A DNA stretch of 38,169 nucleotides, taken from NCBI GenBank assembly GCA_003427395.1, contig BFEA01000025.1:3389672-3427840 (forward strand), given 5' to 3'. Both the position numbers and the translations under genes were made by a program. The stretch comes from Chara braunii. Its lineage: Eukaryota; Streptophyta; Charophyceae; Charales; Characeae. Below the pieces are notes generated by a model that saw nothing but the letters and a program-made list of their open reading frames with translations, searched no databases and had not been told where the DNA came from. Numbering within the stretch: the first letter of the stretch is position 1; every line of letters begins with the position of its first letter. Shown piece after piece: positions 26,131-38,111 of this stretch.

Positions 26131-26955
26131 TCAAATTTTCGACAAAACTCTGACAAAAATAAGTATGTCAAATTCTGATCAAAATTTAAAAAGCAAAAAA
26201 TTCTGTCACAAAGTCCCTAGAAAATTAACAACGAATTGAATCCAACTTGGGAAATTCATTGAAAAATAAAACAACAATGATAGTAGTAAAAATATTTTAG
26301 ATTGTAGAAGAAACAATCATTAGAAAAAAACATTGGAAAAACGGACGCATGAAGATCCCGACGAATTCCGGATTATAATTTCAGAAGCTATGTTTAGTAA
26401 AAAACATTCAGAATTGTGAATCTATCAGAATCGCAGTCTGATTCGCGACTTTCAAATTGACAAATGCATTAGACTCTTAGGATTAAAATATTGCAAAATT
26501 TTATTTCAAAATTATTCCAGGACGTAGAGAGAAAAAAATACCTATGTAGAAGAATTACAACTTGAAATCTTCATCGCAACCTTCACAATTGACAATAAGA
26601 CATGAAAAAACACTCAAGAACAATCAAGAATCCTAAATCGAGATCATCAATGAGAAACCAAATTAGGAGATCAAAGGATTTTGGACAGTTATTAGCTAGG
26701 AGATCAAGGGATTTTGGACTGTTATTAACAATCATTAGAGCATGGGCTAACAAATCGCCACCTGAGCAGATCAGCGAGTAACCCCTATCTCCCCTTCCTC
26801 GACAACACCTACTTACCTCCTTCCCCTCAAACCCTACCCCAGCGTCTTCGGGGAAGGAAGAACCCTTCCTCCCACTGCTAGCTATTAAGGCTCTGGGCAC
26901 TGCTAACACCGAAAACCATCGACGGCCATCTTCGATCCCTGAAAAGAATAAAAAA
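26131..26955. other. AT-rich intergenic stretch
   Basis: This is an AT-rich, gene-free sequence. It holds a 33-bp tandem duplication, GGAGATCAA[AG]GGATTTTGGAC (26668-26735), and no protein-like frame. Confidence 0.5.
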
Positions 26956-26956
26956 T

Positions 26957-27031
26957 CGGTGTGGCACCTCCTCACCAAACCTGTTGGTGAGTCACCACAG
27001 GGGGTTCGAAACCTCCAGAAAAAAAAAAAAA
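26957..27031 (+). repeat. Possible tRNA-derived SINE head with poly-A
   Basis: GTGTGGCACCTCCTCACCAA, then a Leu-like long arm and GGGGGTTCGAAACCTCC, end in an A13 run. B-box similarity is good and A-box similarity weak. Confidence 0.4.
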
Positions 27032-27370
27032 ATGTTAATTTGTACTTACCCTGTTGTCGAGGAAGGGGAGAGACACATCCTACCACCGTTGATCGTTCCT
27101 CGTATCATGATCATCACTGTTGTCGGGTTAGTCATACCCTGCTGATGAAAATACACGTGGCCCTACAAAAGTCACCCAACAATAGCAGGCTCTGTTGTCC
27201 ATCCACCACGCTTCTCCCCACTGCACTACCTCAGAATATCCTGTGTCCCGACCCTGATTATGAGACAGAAGTCCCGTCAACCCAAGGTTTACTCCTCGCA
27301 CCGTCCGCATCATCAACTCTCACCTTGCATCGCAGCGTTCGTCGCTCCCGCAGGCCGAAATCCGAGTATG

Positions 27371-27404
27371 GGCGGCGCAGCGCTCCTGGTCGCGCTGCGC
27401 CGCC
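27371..27404. repeat. Perfect 12-bp GC hairpin
   Basis: GGCGGCGCAGCG and CGCTGCGCCGCC flank a 10-base loop. It is a very GC-rich island in an otherwise balanced region. Confidence 0.9.
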
Positions 27405-27529
27405 GACTCAATCCCATCGCAGGGCCAATTGTTATGCTTAAATTACGGGCACACTGCGTTGCTTGCCTGAATCAGAGGTGATGGGAGCAGCCCTTTATAG
27501 CACCCCCAACAGATGACCCCTTTCTAGCT

Positions 27530-27585
27530 GCACCTCCTGAAAACCGGGTCTAGCGTCCCATATATGTACAACAACATGAAAAAAA
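27530..27585. repeat. Short dispersed repeat, copy 1
   Basis: GAAAACCGGGTCTAGCGTCCCATATATG..ACAACAT corresponds to 36310-36362 (GGAAACTGGGTCCAGCGTCC..ACAACAT). This is probably the end of a transposon family. Confidence 0.65.
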
Positions 27586-28789
27586 ATGCAGGCCAGAGCC
27601 ATTGTCGAGTTTTGTAGTGGGGGGAGTAGCTAGGGTGCAGTTGTGATTTCAGTTTAACATCCACTTCACGCATCCCTCGAATACAACACATCCCCACCCG
27701 ACCCTGAAGTTGGGTTGTATACATTCACGATTTTCCTCAGTTTGATACAACATTTGTAAAATCGTGGCTGAACGCATTTTCAAATTGAAATTATGATGGT
27801 GCCCTAGTTTTCCTTTTTTGTTTTGATAAAACTATGGCGCAGACAGGGTTTGAGTTTGAAAATGCACTTGAGGCAAAAGGGCCGGTAATGTTGAATGTAT
27901 ACAATCTAGGGGCCGGGTCCGGTGGGGTCACGTGGGGGTGTGTTGTGTTCGCGGGATTGCGTAATGCATTTTCAAACTGTTTTTGCGACGTCGTCGAAGT
28001 TATCCCTTTTGTTTTCTCTTTTTTTTCCCTTTATAAAGTTGTCTTTTTGTCATTAGGGGACGGATGTATATATACTTTTCTCCAAACTTTTAACTTGCTT
28101 TGACCATGTCATGGAACATATCTTTTTCCATTTATTACTACCTACCTATCACTACTCCTAAGGCTATAGAGTGAACCCCTGCAAACATAGTTATATACCT
28201 CTCTCGGTGGAGGGAGGTAATTGCATGTTTGCTCCTTGCCCTAGTGGTTTAGGGTGCAGGGTTAGGGTCGCTGGTGGGGCCCAGATAACATAAGGACCGA
28301 GCATTTGCCATTAATTGCGCCTCCCTTTTCATCTTCCCCCACCCCCATCGAGTAAGTCTAGTGTCTACATCCAACTTAATGACTGCAGAGGGACAGTCTG
28401 GATTACTCTGGTGGGCACCAAAGTCCGGGCCATCCTTCTGCCTTTCTTTGCTTGGGATCATCGGTCTGGGACAGGGCTCTGGGCGCTGCCCCCATTAACT
28501 AGGGAAACGCTTCTGCAAGGGACAGGGAGTGTCGGGGGAAGGTGCAGGGAAATCATAAAGGGGGCGAAGGGGGAAGGAGGGCTCTATGTTGTCCAGTCTT
28601 GAAAGACCAGCTCGTAATCCCTTGATACTGCTAGCCCCTGTTGTTGTTGTCCGGACCTATCTCCACCCCAGTCTAGTTTAGCTATTTACCTCCCTCGTAA
28701 ACCGCCCAACCATTCCGAATAAAAAAAAGTGATCACTTGTTCGATATCCTTGTTCATTTGAATGAGATCCAATTGGGCTTTAAGTGACT

Positions 28790-31640
28790 TCTACCTACGC
28801 ATTAGATCTAACTGAACATGTTGCTTAATTCGAACACTTTCATTCCTTCCACCCGTACTCTTTCCATGGTCAAAAGACAACACCGTTGCCAAAGTGCCCA
28901 CAGTATCAATCTCTAACCAAGTTTGCACAAATTTCCCATGAAGGGAGGTGCCATGTGGATCAATTGACAATACCCTGTCAAGATCCCCCTCCATGACCAG
29001 GGTCAGGGTGTGTCGAGGACCATTTTTCTCCAAATCTTGTCCTACCTACGTAAGGTGAACCGTTCGATAGGGCATTGGATGAACATAGGGTCTCATCTTG
29101 TTTGCAAAAGGGGAAAGCCCAAAGGCAATGCGGGCAGTCGGAAAGGGTCTTCCCCTTCCATTCCAAGTTGGTATTTTCCACCAGCCAATAGTATGTTGAT
29201 AAACAACGATGGTATATCTACCATTGCAAAGAGGTGGTATTGGTCGATCTAGACTTGCATTTTTGGAACCAAGGAATCAGAGTGAGGAGGTGGCGATCCA
29301 CATTGAGGTGTCTGACCCATCTGTCTATAACCACATCCTCCATATGATTGTTGGGTCAATGCATTTTATATGCGAATTTAACAGACAATTTATGAAGGTA
29401 AACCTGTTGGGAAGGATTAGTTGTGCGCCTTGCAAGAGTCCACTTCCACTCTTGTCACTCTTGTGGGCCAAAGGTAGGTCTCTGATGCCTGTATACGTTT
29501 GGAACACAAAGGTCTCATCTCCCTTCCCCATGACCCATACCGGAAATAAATATGAATTTTCTCTCTACTCATAATTGTTCCTACTGTCGTGGAGTGAGCC
29601 TATCTTACCGATTGAAAAGTGTTCCATTAAGCTTTTTCATGGGCCCACCAAGTAGGCCTTCCCCATTCGCACCTAGTTGCACCTAAACATCACTTGTCTT
29701 TTTCCTTTAAGGATGAGTCTCATATGAGAATCTGATATCACGATAGCGAGATGATTCAATGAGGGTTTTCATGTTGTGTTCTACGTGGTGACAATATTTA
29801 AGTGTCTTGTGCAATTGATTCCCCGTTTTTCAGTTCCTCCGCTTATTGTCCTATAGGTCTCATATCTGATGCAGTTCTGTTCGACCTACCCCTTCAATGG
29901 CAACACCGTGCAATACATGATTTGCCCTTACTTGTCTGTCAATCAACGATTATCAAAGTGGGTTAGCCGAAAGACCTCCTCCCAACACTCAGGTGGTGGT
30001 TTGATTGTCAGCAAGAGTTTTTACCAACTCTTGAAGAGGGAAGGTCAAAATTGGTCTCGATTTCCTTCAATCGGCCTTGCCCCCCCCTCCCCTCCCCCTT
30101 GTAGAGGGGCACTTCCATGGGATATACCAGTAACGGTCTTCCAACCATTTTAGTGGATGCACATTAACGGACGTCGCAAAGGCCAAAAACGTTAGATGCT
30201 CTAAGCCAATAGTTTCTTTCCCCATGGGCTATGAAGAAAAAATATTAACTTTTTAATCCATTGAAGACAGAGGGTCTAGATTTGAATGGTCGGGTGTATT
30301 ATCCCTACTCCTGATGCAATCTTAGGTTGGGTGATTTAATCCCAAGCTACACAGCTGATGACATTAGAGTTTTCGATGTGTCCTCTTCACAAAAATGTTG
30401 CTACCTTTCTTTTAAGTGTATAAAGGGTCTCTTTACTTAATGGGCAAAAGGGAGACTTTTATCATGGTGTAGCGAAAACCACATTACTAATAACCAAGGC
30501 CCTTCCAAAAAGAGAGGTGTACTTGCTCCGCAAGTTCTCCAGTTTGGCTAAGGATAGCGTGTTGATTCATTCATCGTTTGTGAGGGGGGCACCGTATAGC
30601 GGTCATGGATACCCCCAGGACCCTGAGCAGTGACTCTAAATGGAGCCAGGAGATACGAGGTGTCTCAAGGGGGTGTCTCCCCTACTAATGTATCCACCAC
30701 CTTTGCGTCTTACTTCACCATGTCGGATACCTATGATAACTTTTCAAACAAGCATCGTATTTCCTCCATATTCACAAGTGAGGCCTCTATCATAATTGTG
30801 AGATCATCCGCAAATAAGGAGCAAACAGACACTACCTCCTCCGAGATTTGTGCGATTTTGATCCTTGTGATGTCCTTATTTGCTCGTAAGTTAGCTGATA
30901 GGGCCTTGATGATGATCACGAAGAGGAAAGGGTTGAGGGGGTCCCGTTGGCGGACTGACTATTCTAGCCGTATCGTTGGAGCCAATGACTCATTAACCCA
31001 AACCTAAGTGATGTCATTTTGATGAAGAATGTGCACCTATCGCCTAAACACATGGTCAAAATGTATATTTTTAAAGTTTTACCCATAAATTTTTGACCCA
31101 TATGGTCGTATTCCTTCTTAAAATTCGTGAAGATGAAAGCCACATTTTAGCATGAAAGTTTTGTCAATTGGAGCATTTCAGGCACCAACAGGACGTTTTC
31201 GTGGACATTTACATTTTTTATGAAGCCGGTTTGCGAGGGGTGGATAACTTCCTCCATCACAAGGGTTATCCAATTGACAAAAGTTGACCATCATCTTGTA
31301 CATCATTGTGAGGATGGTAATTGGTTTACAGTTTCTTATATTCATTTCGTCACTTTTTTCGTAAACGAGGGACAACACCCCCTTACCATCTCTCCCATCT
31401 CTCCTGTCTTCCAGACCTCATTGAAAGAGTCTGCTCGCTCTTGACATACTTTTTTTTGTCCATTAGATCCTGACTCATGAAATCTGATACAAATTTATAT
31501 TTCTTATGAAACTTATCTATATCGGGCATTTTATTTTCATCCATTTGCATGAGAGCTGTCAAAATTTTTCGCTTAGTGAGGGGCGCCTTTAAGCATCACC
31601 TCGAGTCTGTAGAGAGGGTTGTATCCATAAATTAAAGGTA
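28790..31640 (-). pseudogene. Degenerate LINE (non-LTR retrotransposon) reverse transcriptase
   Basis: Broken minus-strand frames show reverse transcriptase blocks in the right order. They are NCKPITILTMMYKM (about 31290-31335), QTGFIKNVNVHENVLLV (about 31190-31245), VAFIFTNFKKEYDHM (31096-31143), RQRDPLNPFLFVIIIKALS (about 30890-30950), FADDLTIMI (30788-30814) and GRALVISNVVFAT (about 30470-30510). They lie in different frames separated by stops. The motif A catalytic Asp position reads Asn (TNF for LDF), while FADD is kept. The lower part, 28790-30450, lies where the C-terminal region should be but has no clear motif. Element ends and target duplications were not found. Confidence 0.82.
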
Positions 31641-32160
31641 TTCTTCAATTTTGCTTATATGGTTTTAGGGCATGAGCATAATTCTGTGCTCGTAGGCCAA
31701 GGCTATCTGGGACCACGTACAGGTATAATTTGGTGTATGGGACCGGTAGGGTTTTGGTCAGTATGCAACTGAGCGTTCACACTAGGTATAAATATTGTAA
31801 ATGAGAATCCTCATATCTGAATGGGGTACAAAATACTACGAATACATTTTAATTTTTTTTTTTTCCCAACCTTTTTTTAGAGATGCGGCAACAATAGGAC
31901 ACCATTTCGTGACCTATCCATCTAGGCAAAATGAGTCGAATATGTTGGTTGTTTTGCCTGTATGGATTTCCAACAAAATAGCATCTGATTACTTATTTAT
32001 TGACGCAGTAGTGTATACAAAGTTACCTTCTACAACTAGTGAATCCATAGTACACTTCGCATTCAGTACCGTCTCAGACCCGAAGCATCACGGTCTTACC
32101 ACATAAACAAATACAAGTCGGACTTAACATCGGGAAAATTGGTGTTTTAAACCACTACCG
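31641..32160. other. Region upstream of LINE, unassigned
   Basis: A plus-strand open frame of 101 codons (31801-32106) is present, with no recognisable motif. It is likely either LINE 5' remains or unrelated sequence. Confidence 0.3.
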
Positions 32161-32164
32161 TCTT

Positions 32165-32295
32165 AATAAAAAACCAGGATACGTACCTTGTATTCAAGTT
32201 ACCTTTGAAAAACAAGTTATGAGAAATCGTTGTTAAATTTTCGAATAAAAGATACCATCCAATACAAGATATGTACCTTGTATTCTAGGTGTGCC
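32165..32295. repeat. GTACCTTGTATTC repeat pair
   Basis: TACGTACCTTGTATTCAAG (32172) and ATGTACCTTGTATTCTAGG (32272), with CAATACAAGATA before the second, form partial palindromes related to 33374-33452. Confidence 0.75.
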
Positions 32296-32400
32296 TCGTC
32301 TGAGATTTTTTTTTTTTTTTTTTCCTTCCTTTAATATACTCAGGACTTGCACAAACGATGAACCATAATCCCCGACACCTCCACAACTCTTAAAAAAAAN

Positions 32401-32459
<59 letters not shown>
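32401..32459. repeat. (TC)n microsatellite
   Basis: About 29 TC repeats directly after an A-run and an N at 32400. Confidence 0.95.
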
Positions 32460-32460
<1 letters not shown>

Positions 32461-32886
32461 ACCGCTAATAAGAAAAGGGTGCATAACAACGTAAAAAGCC
32501 AGTCGTGGAAAACAAAATGACAAAATGATACTAGCACGAGGGAAACAATGGCGCACAGATGACCATTTCAAGGGTGCAGAGAGAGAAATGAGGAGCACAG
32601 TAGGCATCGTGGGAAAAGAATAGAAAAATAGAACAGCACTTACTGGCCCACATCCGCAGCGCTTGCCGAAGAATAGTGACAAGCCCCCCCCCCCGACGTG
32701 ATCCAACAAACAACCACACTCAAAAGCACGCTGCTGAAAATAAATAGAGACGTTTTTTTTTTTGAAAGGGAGATATGGCAAGCCTGCCAAGAAACTCAGC
32801 TCAGCAGCGCCAGCGCCTCCCCAGTCAATCTCAGAAGAGAGAGGGCAAATCGGCAACCATGCAATCCCATCTATTCATGAGCCCCC

Positions 32887-33096
<210 letters not shown>

Positions 33097-33104
33097 GTAT
33101 CTTT

Positions 33105-33167
33105 CCATGTTTTAGCAGAAAATTCACTATCGATTTGCATATGTCGAGAGTAGTGGAGCGAGGCCCA
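33105..33167. repeat. Dispersed repeat pair, copy 1
   Basis: CATGTTTTAGCAGAAAATTCA..TCGAGAGTAGTGGAGCGAGGCCCA corresponds to 36071-36133 (CATGTTCCAGCAGAAGATTC..GAGAGTGGCGAAGGGAGGCCCA). Both are in the same direction and near poly-T/A tracts. Confidence 0.75.
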
Positions 33168-33373
33168 GACTATGAAGTCTACTTCACACGAGCTCAAAAA
33201 CTTCACGCCACTGTAGAATCAATGTGTTATTTTTTAAAGAAAAAGAAAAAAATTCACGCTGCAAGATGGAGTCGGTCCTAGTAGCGGTTGACAATATTCT
33301 ATGTGTGATATTATTACTAATGTTTACGTTTTTGTTTCCCCTCGCCTTAGGAAGTTGCAACCTAATGTTCATT

Positions 33374-33452
33374 TTACAAGGTACGTACCTTGTATTCGAA
33401 TACAAGGTACCCCGCATCGTCTATTCGTATACAAGGTACGTACCTTGTTTTC
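33374..33452. repeat. Nested GTAC palindromes
   Basis: Two copies of ACAAGGTACGTACCTTGT (33376-33393 and 33432-33449) and a GAATACAAGGTAC phrase between them. CCTTGTATTCGAATACAAGG (33388-33407) is a perfect 20-base palindrome. Confidence 0.92.
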
Positions 33453-34139
33453 GAGTTAAGATGGTAGCACTTCAAGAGGTCACGACTTGCATGCGGCCAA
33501 CCACTGCTACAATGCTGCGATGTTTCCACTTGAGTGGATTTATGTCAGCACCCCAAGCTCGTCCGTCCCGACACATCGTGGCGCACATGCGGCCATGACT
33601 TTCAAAAGTCACATCTCGTTGTATCGTTTTTGTTCTCTTCATTTTTCTTGAGTTTTGTTCCTTATGAGCCCCACCCACCCTCCTTACATGGGTTCTCCCA
33701 GGCACACCCACTCCCCTAGGCCTACCACAATGTTTACTACTTAGGACTTTCACCCCTCTACCATTTCGTGATGAACAACATGACCGGCCAACACTGGGAA
33801 GCACAAGCCTTAAGCAGGTTATCCCATTTAGCCCTGGTTGAAGCATGTTCCGATGCGCCCTGTCGTAAGAGTACTTCGGACATAAGGTGTGAACCTTTTT
33901 GTTTTTTCTACAGACCCGACGAGTAAACCCTAGATATCCCTTGAAATTATGTACTTGGGTACCTCAATATATTTGAATGTCCTCCTTTAGTTTCAAAAAG
34001 AGAGTCTAATGGCTCAAGCCAAGCTTTAACCTATGGCAAACCACGAGCTACCATAGTATATTTCCGAACCGCAACAATTATGTTGATATTCATCGTTCAT
34101 TATTGTTCTTGCAGTTGTTACTTTGTCGTTATATCCCTA

Positions 34140-34556
34140 TTGCCAAGACTACAATCTTTATCATCAACTAAAATCAATCTAGCCTGCCTATGTCATCAAT
34201 TAGACCCCCTCAATCTCAGTGATCAACTTTCTTTCTACTGTTGTATGGCTAGTTACTCTTAAGGCCACAACCTTTGTCACTAGTTGATAACCTACTCTCT
34301 ATTATCAAATAGGAAGTCCCCCTATCTCTTTCATCGACAGGAATCACCCACCCCAATCTTTATCACCGACTAGGAACCTCTCATCTTTGACATCAAATAG
34401 AGTCCCCAGGACTTTTGTCATCAACTATCTCAAACTCTCAGGATCACAACTTTTGTCATCAAGTCAAATCACCCTAATCTTTGTCATCAACCAGGACTCT
34501 CCTGCTTGTGTCATCAACTAGGACTCTCCTGCTTGTGTCATCAACTAGAAGGCCCT
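34140..34556. repeat. Degenerate minisatellite (TTTGTCATCAACTAG)
   Basis: About a dozen drifting units built on CTTTGTCATCAACTAGGA. The last two are perfect 32-base copies of ACTCTCCTGCTTGTGTCATC with ATCAACTAG. Confidence 0.85.
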
Positions 34557-34784
34557 GTGATACACAAACCTGATGCCCCGCACAGCGTCTTCTACCCTTG
34601 AGAACCCCAATCAAAGTAATTGGGGCATGACCTAGGATTTTAGGTGGGGGATTGAACCGCCAGGATGAAACTAAGGTTTTTGCGTCAATTCCAAGGATTT
34701 CTTAGAAAAGGCATAAATTGGACCGGGGCAATATCAAAAGGCATAAATCGCATCGGGGAAATATCAAAATGTAAGAGAGAAATC

Positions 34785-34862
34785 CAACGGCCTAGCTTAG
34801 TTGGTAAGGCACGCAAATGGCATTCAGGGGGGTTTCGATTCAATCCCCACTGATCTCATGTA
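34785..34862 (+). repeat. tRNA-derived SINE head
   Basis: GGCCTAGCTTAGTTGGTAAG is a near-perfect A box and GTTTCGATTCAATCCCC a decayed B box. Stems do not form a functional tRNA. Confidence 0.65.
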
Positions 34863-34884
34863 CCTTCTAGGCAAGCTTGGCGCT

Positions 34885-35125
34885 CGCCACCTAGCGATAT
34901 GATGCCGTTGGTCCCCCCGAGTGACATTGAGCAAAGACTGCTCATGTTCATAGCGGGACGGGACTGGAGGGGAAGCATAGTGACTGGCCCATCGAAGAAG
35001 CTCGATCCTGATGCTACGGGCTGACCCCTGGCAGGTATCGCCCACCTGCTGGTGGTTGCAGCTCCCGCATGTTCCCTCATTGGGGGCTTAGAGCACGGAT
35101 GTGGCTGCTACGGGGTTCTCCGTAC
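34885..35125 (-). repeat. Dispersed repeat, copy 2
   Basis: This is the reverse-strand partner of 23600-23810. The clearest shared pieces on the plus strand are GTATCGCCCACCTGC, CCCGCATGTTC and TGGCTGCTACGGGGTTC. Confidence 0.8.
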
Positions 35126-35129
35126 TAAT

Positions 35130-36060
35130 ACTATGGGCGGCTTGGTGCTGCCGAAATGAGGCTGTCAGAGAATGAATCCTGTTGATCATCCAACATTGTC
35201 TAAATAAAAATAGCACTGCGAGGGCTCGTTTGCGGTAACCCGTCAAACCTTCATATGCGGACAGAGCGATCCTTTCCACGACAGAAGAGGTGTCTCTCAA
35301 GGAGGCTCATAGTAGTGGGGTTTAATACCAAAGTCTATGTGTCAAAATTGAACTTCTGTCATTCTGAAATGGTCCTTAAACCGCTCGTACACAGCCCCAA
35401 CCTTGCATAAAGTTTTTGTCGTCACAAGCAAAACTCGAAAGCGCCGCGCGGCCAGGCCCGCCATTGAAAAAAAACACCAGTGACCTCCGAAGTGGTGCGG
35501 GTTTTATGCTGACACCCACGGGCCGATATGTGGTGTACTGGTGCTTTAACATCTTCGATCCTCCAACGAAAAATATTTCACAGTGGGGGTTGCTATAGCT
35601 TCTCAACGATGCTACAACCATAGATGATATATACATCCCTTCATCCAGTACAACTTTATGCACGCCACCACATCACTGATATGTGCTCTGGGGCAAGTAC
35701 GACACACTAGAGTTGTTCAAATATCGAAAGACAACAGAAAAGACGGACAAAGTTTTTCAACCCGCCCCCATAAGTTTTGAGATAACATCCCAAGCCTGCT
35801 GAAAATATAGGAGCCGCAAGGTATCAAGCTCCTCCACCCATGAAAATAACCTTGCTCCCCTTCTATCTAGGTGGATGACACTGGATGCGATAGAACATCA
35901 TGCATTTCTCCCCGCTCAAAGCGCGCGACTTTTTATCAATATACAAGTACGAGTACAATTATCATAAACTAGTGTACACAAACAGAGTCATGGAGAAGTG
36001 GAAAAGAGATAGGCCTCGCTCCTTTACTCTCCACAAGCACAAAAGACAAAAAATATGGTG
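35130..36060. other. Intergenic stretch with possible family B relic
   Basis: No gene is seen. A segment from TTAAACCGCTCGTAC (35377) to GTACTGGTGCTTTAAC (35552), with CACCAGTG inside, resembles a decayed family B MITE-like element. Confidence 0.4.
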
Positions 36061-36068
36061 GTGAATAG

Positions 36069-36135
36069 TTTCATGTTCCAGCAGAAGATTCATTCGCATT
36101 TTGCACATTTTGAGAGTGGCGAAGGGAGGCCCACA
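36069..36135. repeat. Dispersed repeat pair, copy 2
   Basis: This is the partner of 33105-33167. It is followed downstream by a poly-T of about 38 bases (36247-36284, one N at 36276) and then by the copy of the 27530 repeat at 36310-36362. Confidence 0.75.
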
Positions 36136-36241
36136 GTGCTCTGCCAGAGGGGGCTCCCGTTCCCTCTTGCCCATCCACTTGCCTTGTCTTTCATGCCCAT
36201 CATAAACTGGTGTACGCAGCCTGTCTCCTTTGCACAGTGTA

Positions 36242-36275
<34 letters not shown>

Positions 36276-36383
36276 NTTTTTTTTGCTCCAATCTATTCGG
36301 GGGGAGCAGCACGTGCTGGAAACTGGGTCCAGCGTCCCACATGAATTATTACACAACATATGAGGTGTCGGGGCCATTACCCG

Positions 36384-36490
36384 GCTTCGGCTAAGAATCT
36401 TTTTTTGATGAAGAACTAAAAAATTGAATACTATGGGTTTCGGCTAAGAATATTTTTTTGATGAAGAACAAAAAAATTGAATACTATGCT
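36384..36490. repeat. 53-bp tandem duplication
   Basis: Two copies of TTCGGCTAAGAAT.TTTTTTTGATGAAGAAC with AAAAATTGAATACTATG. Confidence 0.93.
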
Positions 36491-36494
36491 ATAT

Positions 36495-37490
36495 CAACCA
36501 TTCCAGCTTCCTAAACATAGATCAACTCCTAGCCCTCCCTATACCGGGACATTACTACTCAAAGACAGTACTAACCAGACCAACATCATCCATAGTTGAC
36601 CTCTTCTCACCACCAAGACTATCCCGACCCCATAGGGTGTCAAGGCGGTCCCCCACAATTCGCCACTGACTTACCTTCCTCCCTCGACAAACCCCAGATC
36701 TCTCTACAAGGCCTCACACTCCTGCCGTTGCAGGTTACAGGGTAACACCCCAGCTCCGGCCAGCGCCGTTCTGGCATCGGCAAACTGAGGGCACAGAACA
36801 GAGCAATGCTGCCAATGTCAGTCCAGGTACAACCATCTCTGAAATCGAATATCCTAATAAAGAAGAAGACCGGATGCTGCTCTAACTTTTAGAACCCCGG
36901 AAGGCTTAATAAACCATAATTTGTCCAAGAAGCTTCCAAAAGTCACCGTGCAGAGAAACTTCCCCTTGCCCGCAACCCATGTTCCATGCTGCCACCGCCG
37001 AAGAAAACTACATCGGCCCCAACCTGGAACCGACCCCCTCCTTCCCCCCCGTCCGCAAAGGCATTTAATTCCCTCTTAGAGGACACCTTTGCCCTCCCCT
37101 TGTGCCCCCGCCGGGTTGAAGGCGACCAACTCTCCCACCCCGGCCCCAGACAAGGACAAACTACAAATCTACCCCACCCCCGACAGGGCAGCCACCTCCC
37201 ACCTTGCAGCGCCCCTGTCAAGTAAGGCTCCCCAATACCAACCCCCACCCTTCCCCCAAAAATCCGAACCGTGACCACAGAAGCCCTATCCCGATTGAAG
37301 CACACCCATCAGATGAAGCGGCCAATTAACCTCTAGAAAAATCTCATGAGGACAGTGTATAGTTGAGTAAGATTTTGTGATGGAGATCCCAGGATGGAAA
37401 CACTCAAAAGAGTGAACATGAAAAAAGGAAAATCATGATGAAAGTGCCAGAGAAAAAAATACTAATTGCTGACGAGAACAATACCCTAAG
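36495..37490. other. Intergenic stretch, C-rich, no gene recognised
   Basis: 36950-37300 is strongly C-rich on the plus strand, so long open frames arise on both strands. None has a recognisable domain. A phrase TTCCTCCCTCGACAA resembles TCCCCTTCCTCGACAA at 26801 and its inverted copy near 27054, perhaps an element end. Confidence 0.4.
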
Positions 37491-37800
37491 ACAAAGGGTT
37501 ATCAGGAGAGTATTGGCGAGCGAACTCACCTGCAGATGATATCGGTAATGACCCCCTAGTGAGAGATTGGATTAATGATGATTTTTATAGGGATGGTAGT
37601 AATTATGATGATAATGACATCGATGATACTGCCATAGATGGTGGTAATGACGATGATGATATTGATGACTTGTGATTGGATGGGTGACCGAGAACAGTAC
37701 CCTAAGACTGGAGATTTTAAGGATGATATTGGCAAGGAGGCTCGCTTGCAGATGATATCAGTGACATCCCACTAATGAGGATTGCAGTTAGGGAAATTTT
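37485..37800. repeat. ~210-bp tandem duplication with GATGAT-rich centre
   Basis: GAGAACAATACCCTAAGACAA..GCAGATGATATCGGTAATGACCCC..TTTTTATAGGGATG is repeated as GAGAACAGTACCCTAAGACTG..GCAGATGATATCAGTGACATCCCAC. A (GAT)n-like stretch lies between. Confidence 0.8.
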
Positions 37801-37830
37801 TTATGAGGATGATGGTATCCTAGCTTACTC

Positions 37831-37952
37831 CATTTTGTGATAATGCCCCAGTCAACATCCACGTCCGGTAAGAGCAATTTTGTGATACTGGCTAGACCCC
37901 CCAAAACCGACTGGGGCATTTTGTGATAATGCCCCAGTCAACATCCACTGGC
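37831..37952. repeat. 86-bp duplication with 12-bp hairpin
   Basis: TTTTGTGATAATGCCCCAGT occurs twice. The second copy is preceded by GACTGGGGCATT, giving a 12-pair stem (37909-37920 with 37928-37939) around TTGTGAT. Confidence 0.9.
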
Positions 37953-38109
37953 TCCATTGGTTCCGTCGTCCGGGTGTAAGCAAGAACTTCGCAGTGTGCA
38001 GTGTTAGAGAAACAGCAGTGTCAAGTTTCCGGGGGTCTAGCCAGTACCAATCTTTGGGATCCAGCATCAAATTCTTAGAAGCAATCGCAATCCTGTATGG
38101 GAGGTAGGC

Positions 38110-38111
<2 letters not shown>

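Noticed and set aside
27834-28103. Plus-strand 89-codon frame starting MAQTGFEFENALEAKG
   Set aside because: There is no family resemblance, and it ends in T-rich low-complexity sequence; it is probably chance.
36943-37305. 120-codon minus-strand open frame
   Set aside because: It arises from C-rich plus-strand sequence, is Gly/Arg-rich, and has no domain or splice context.
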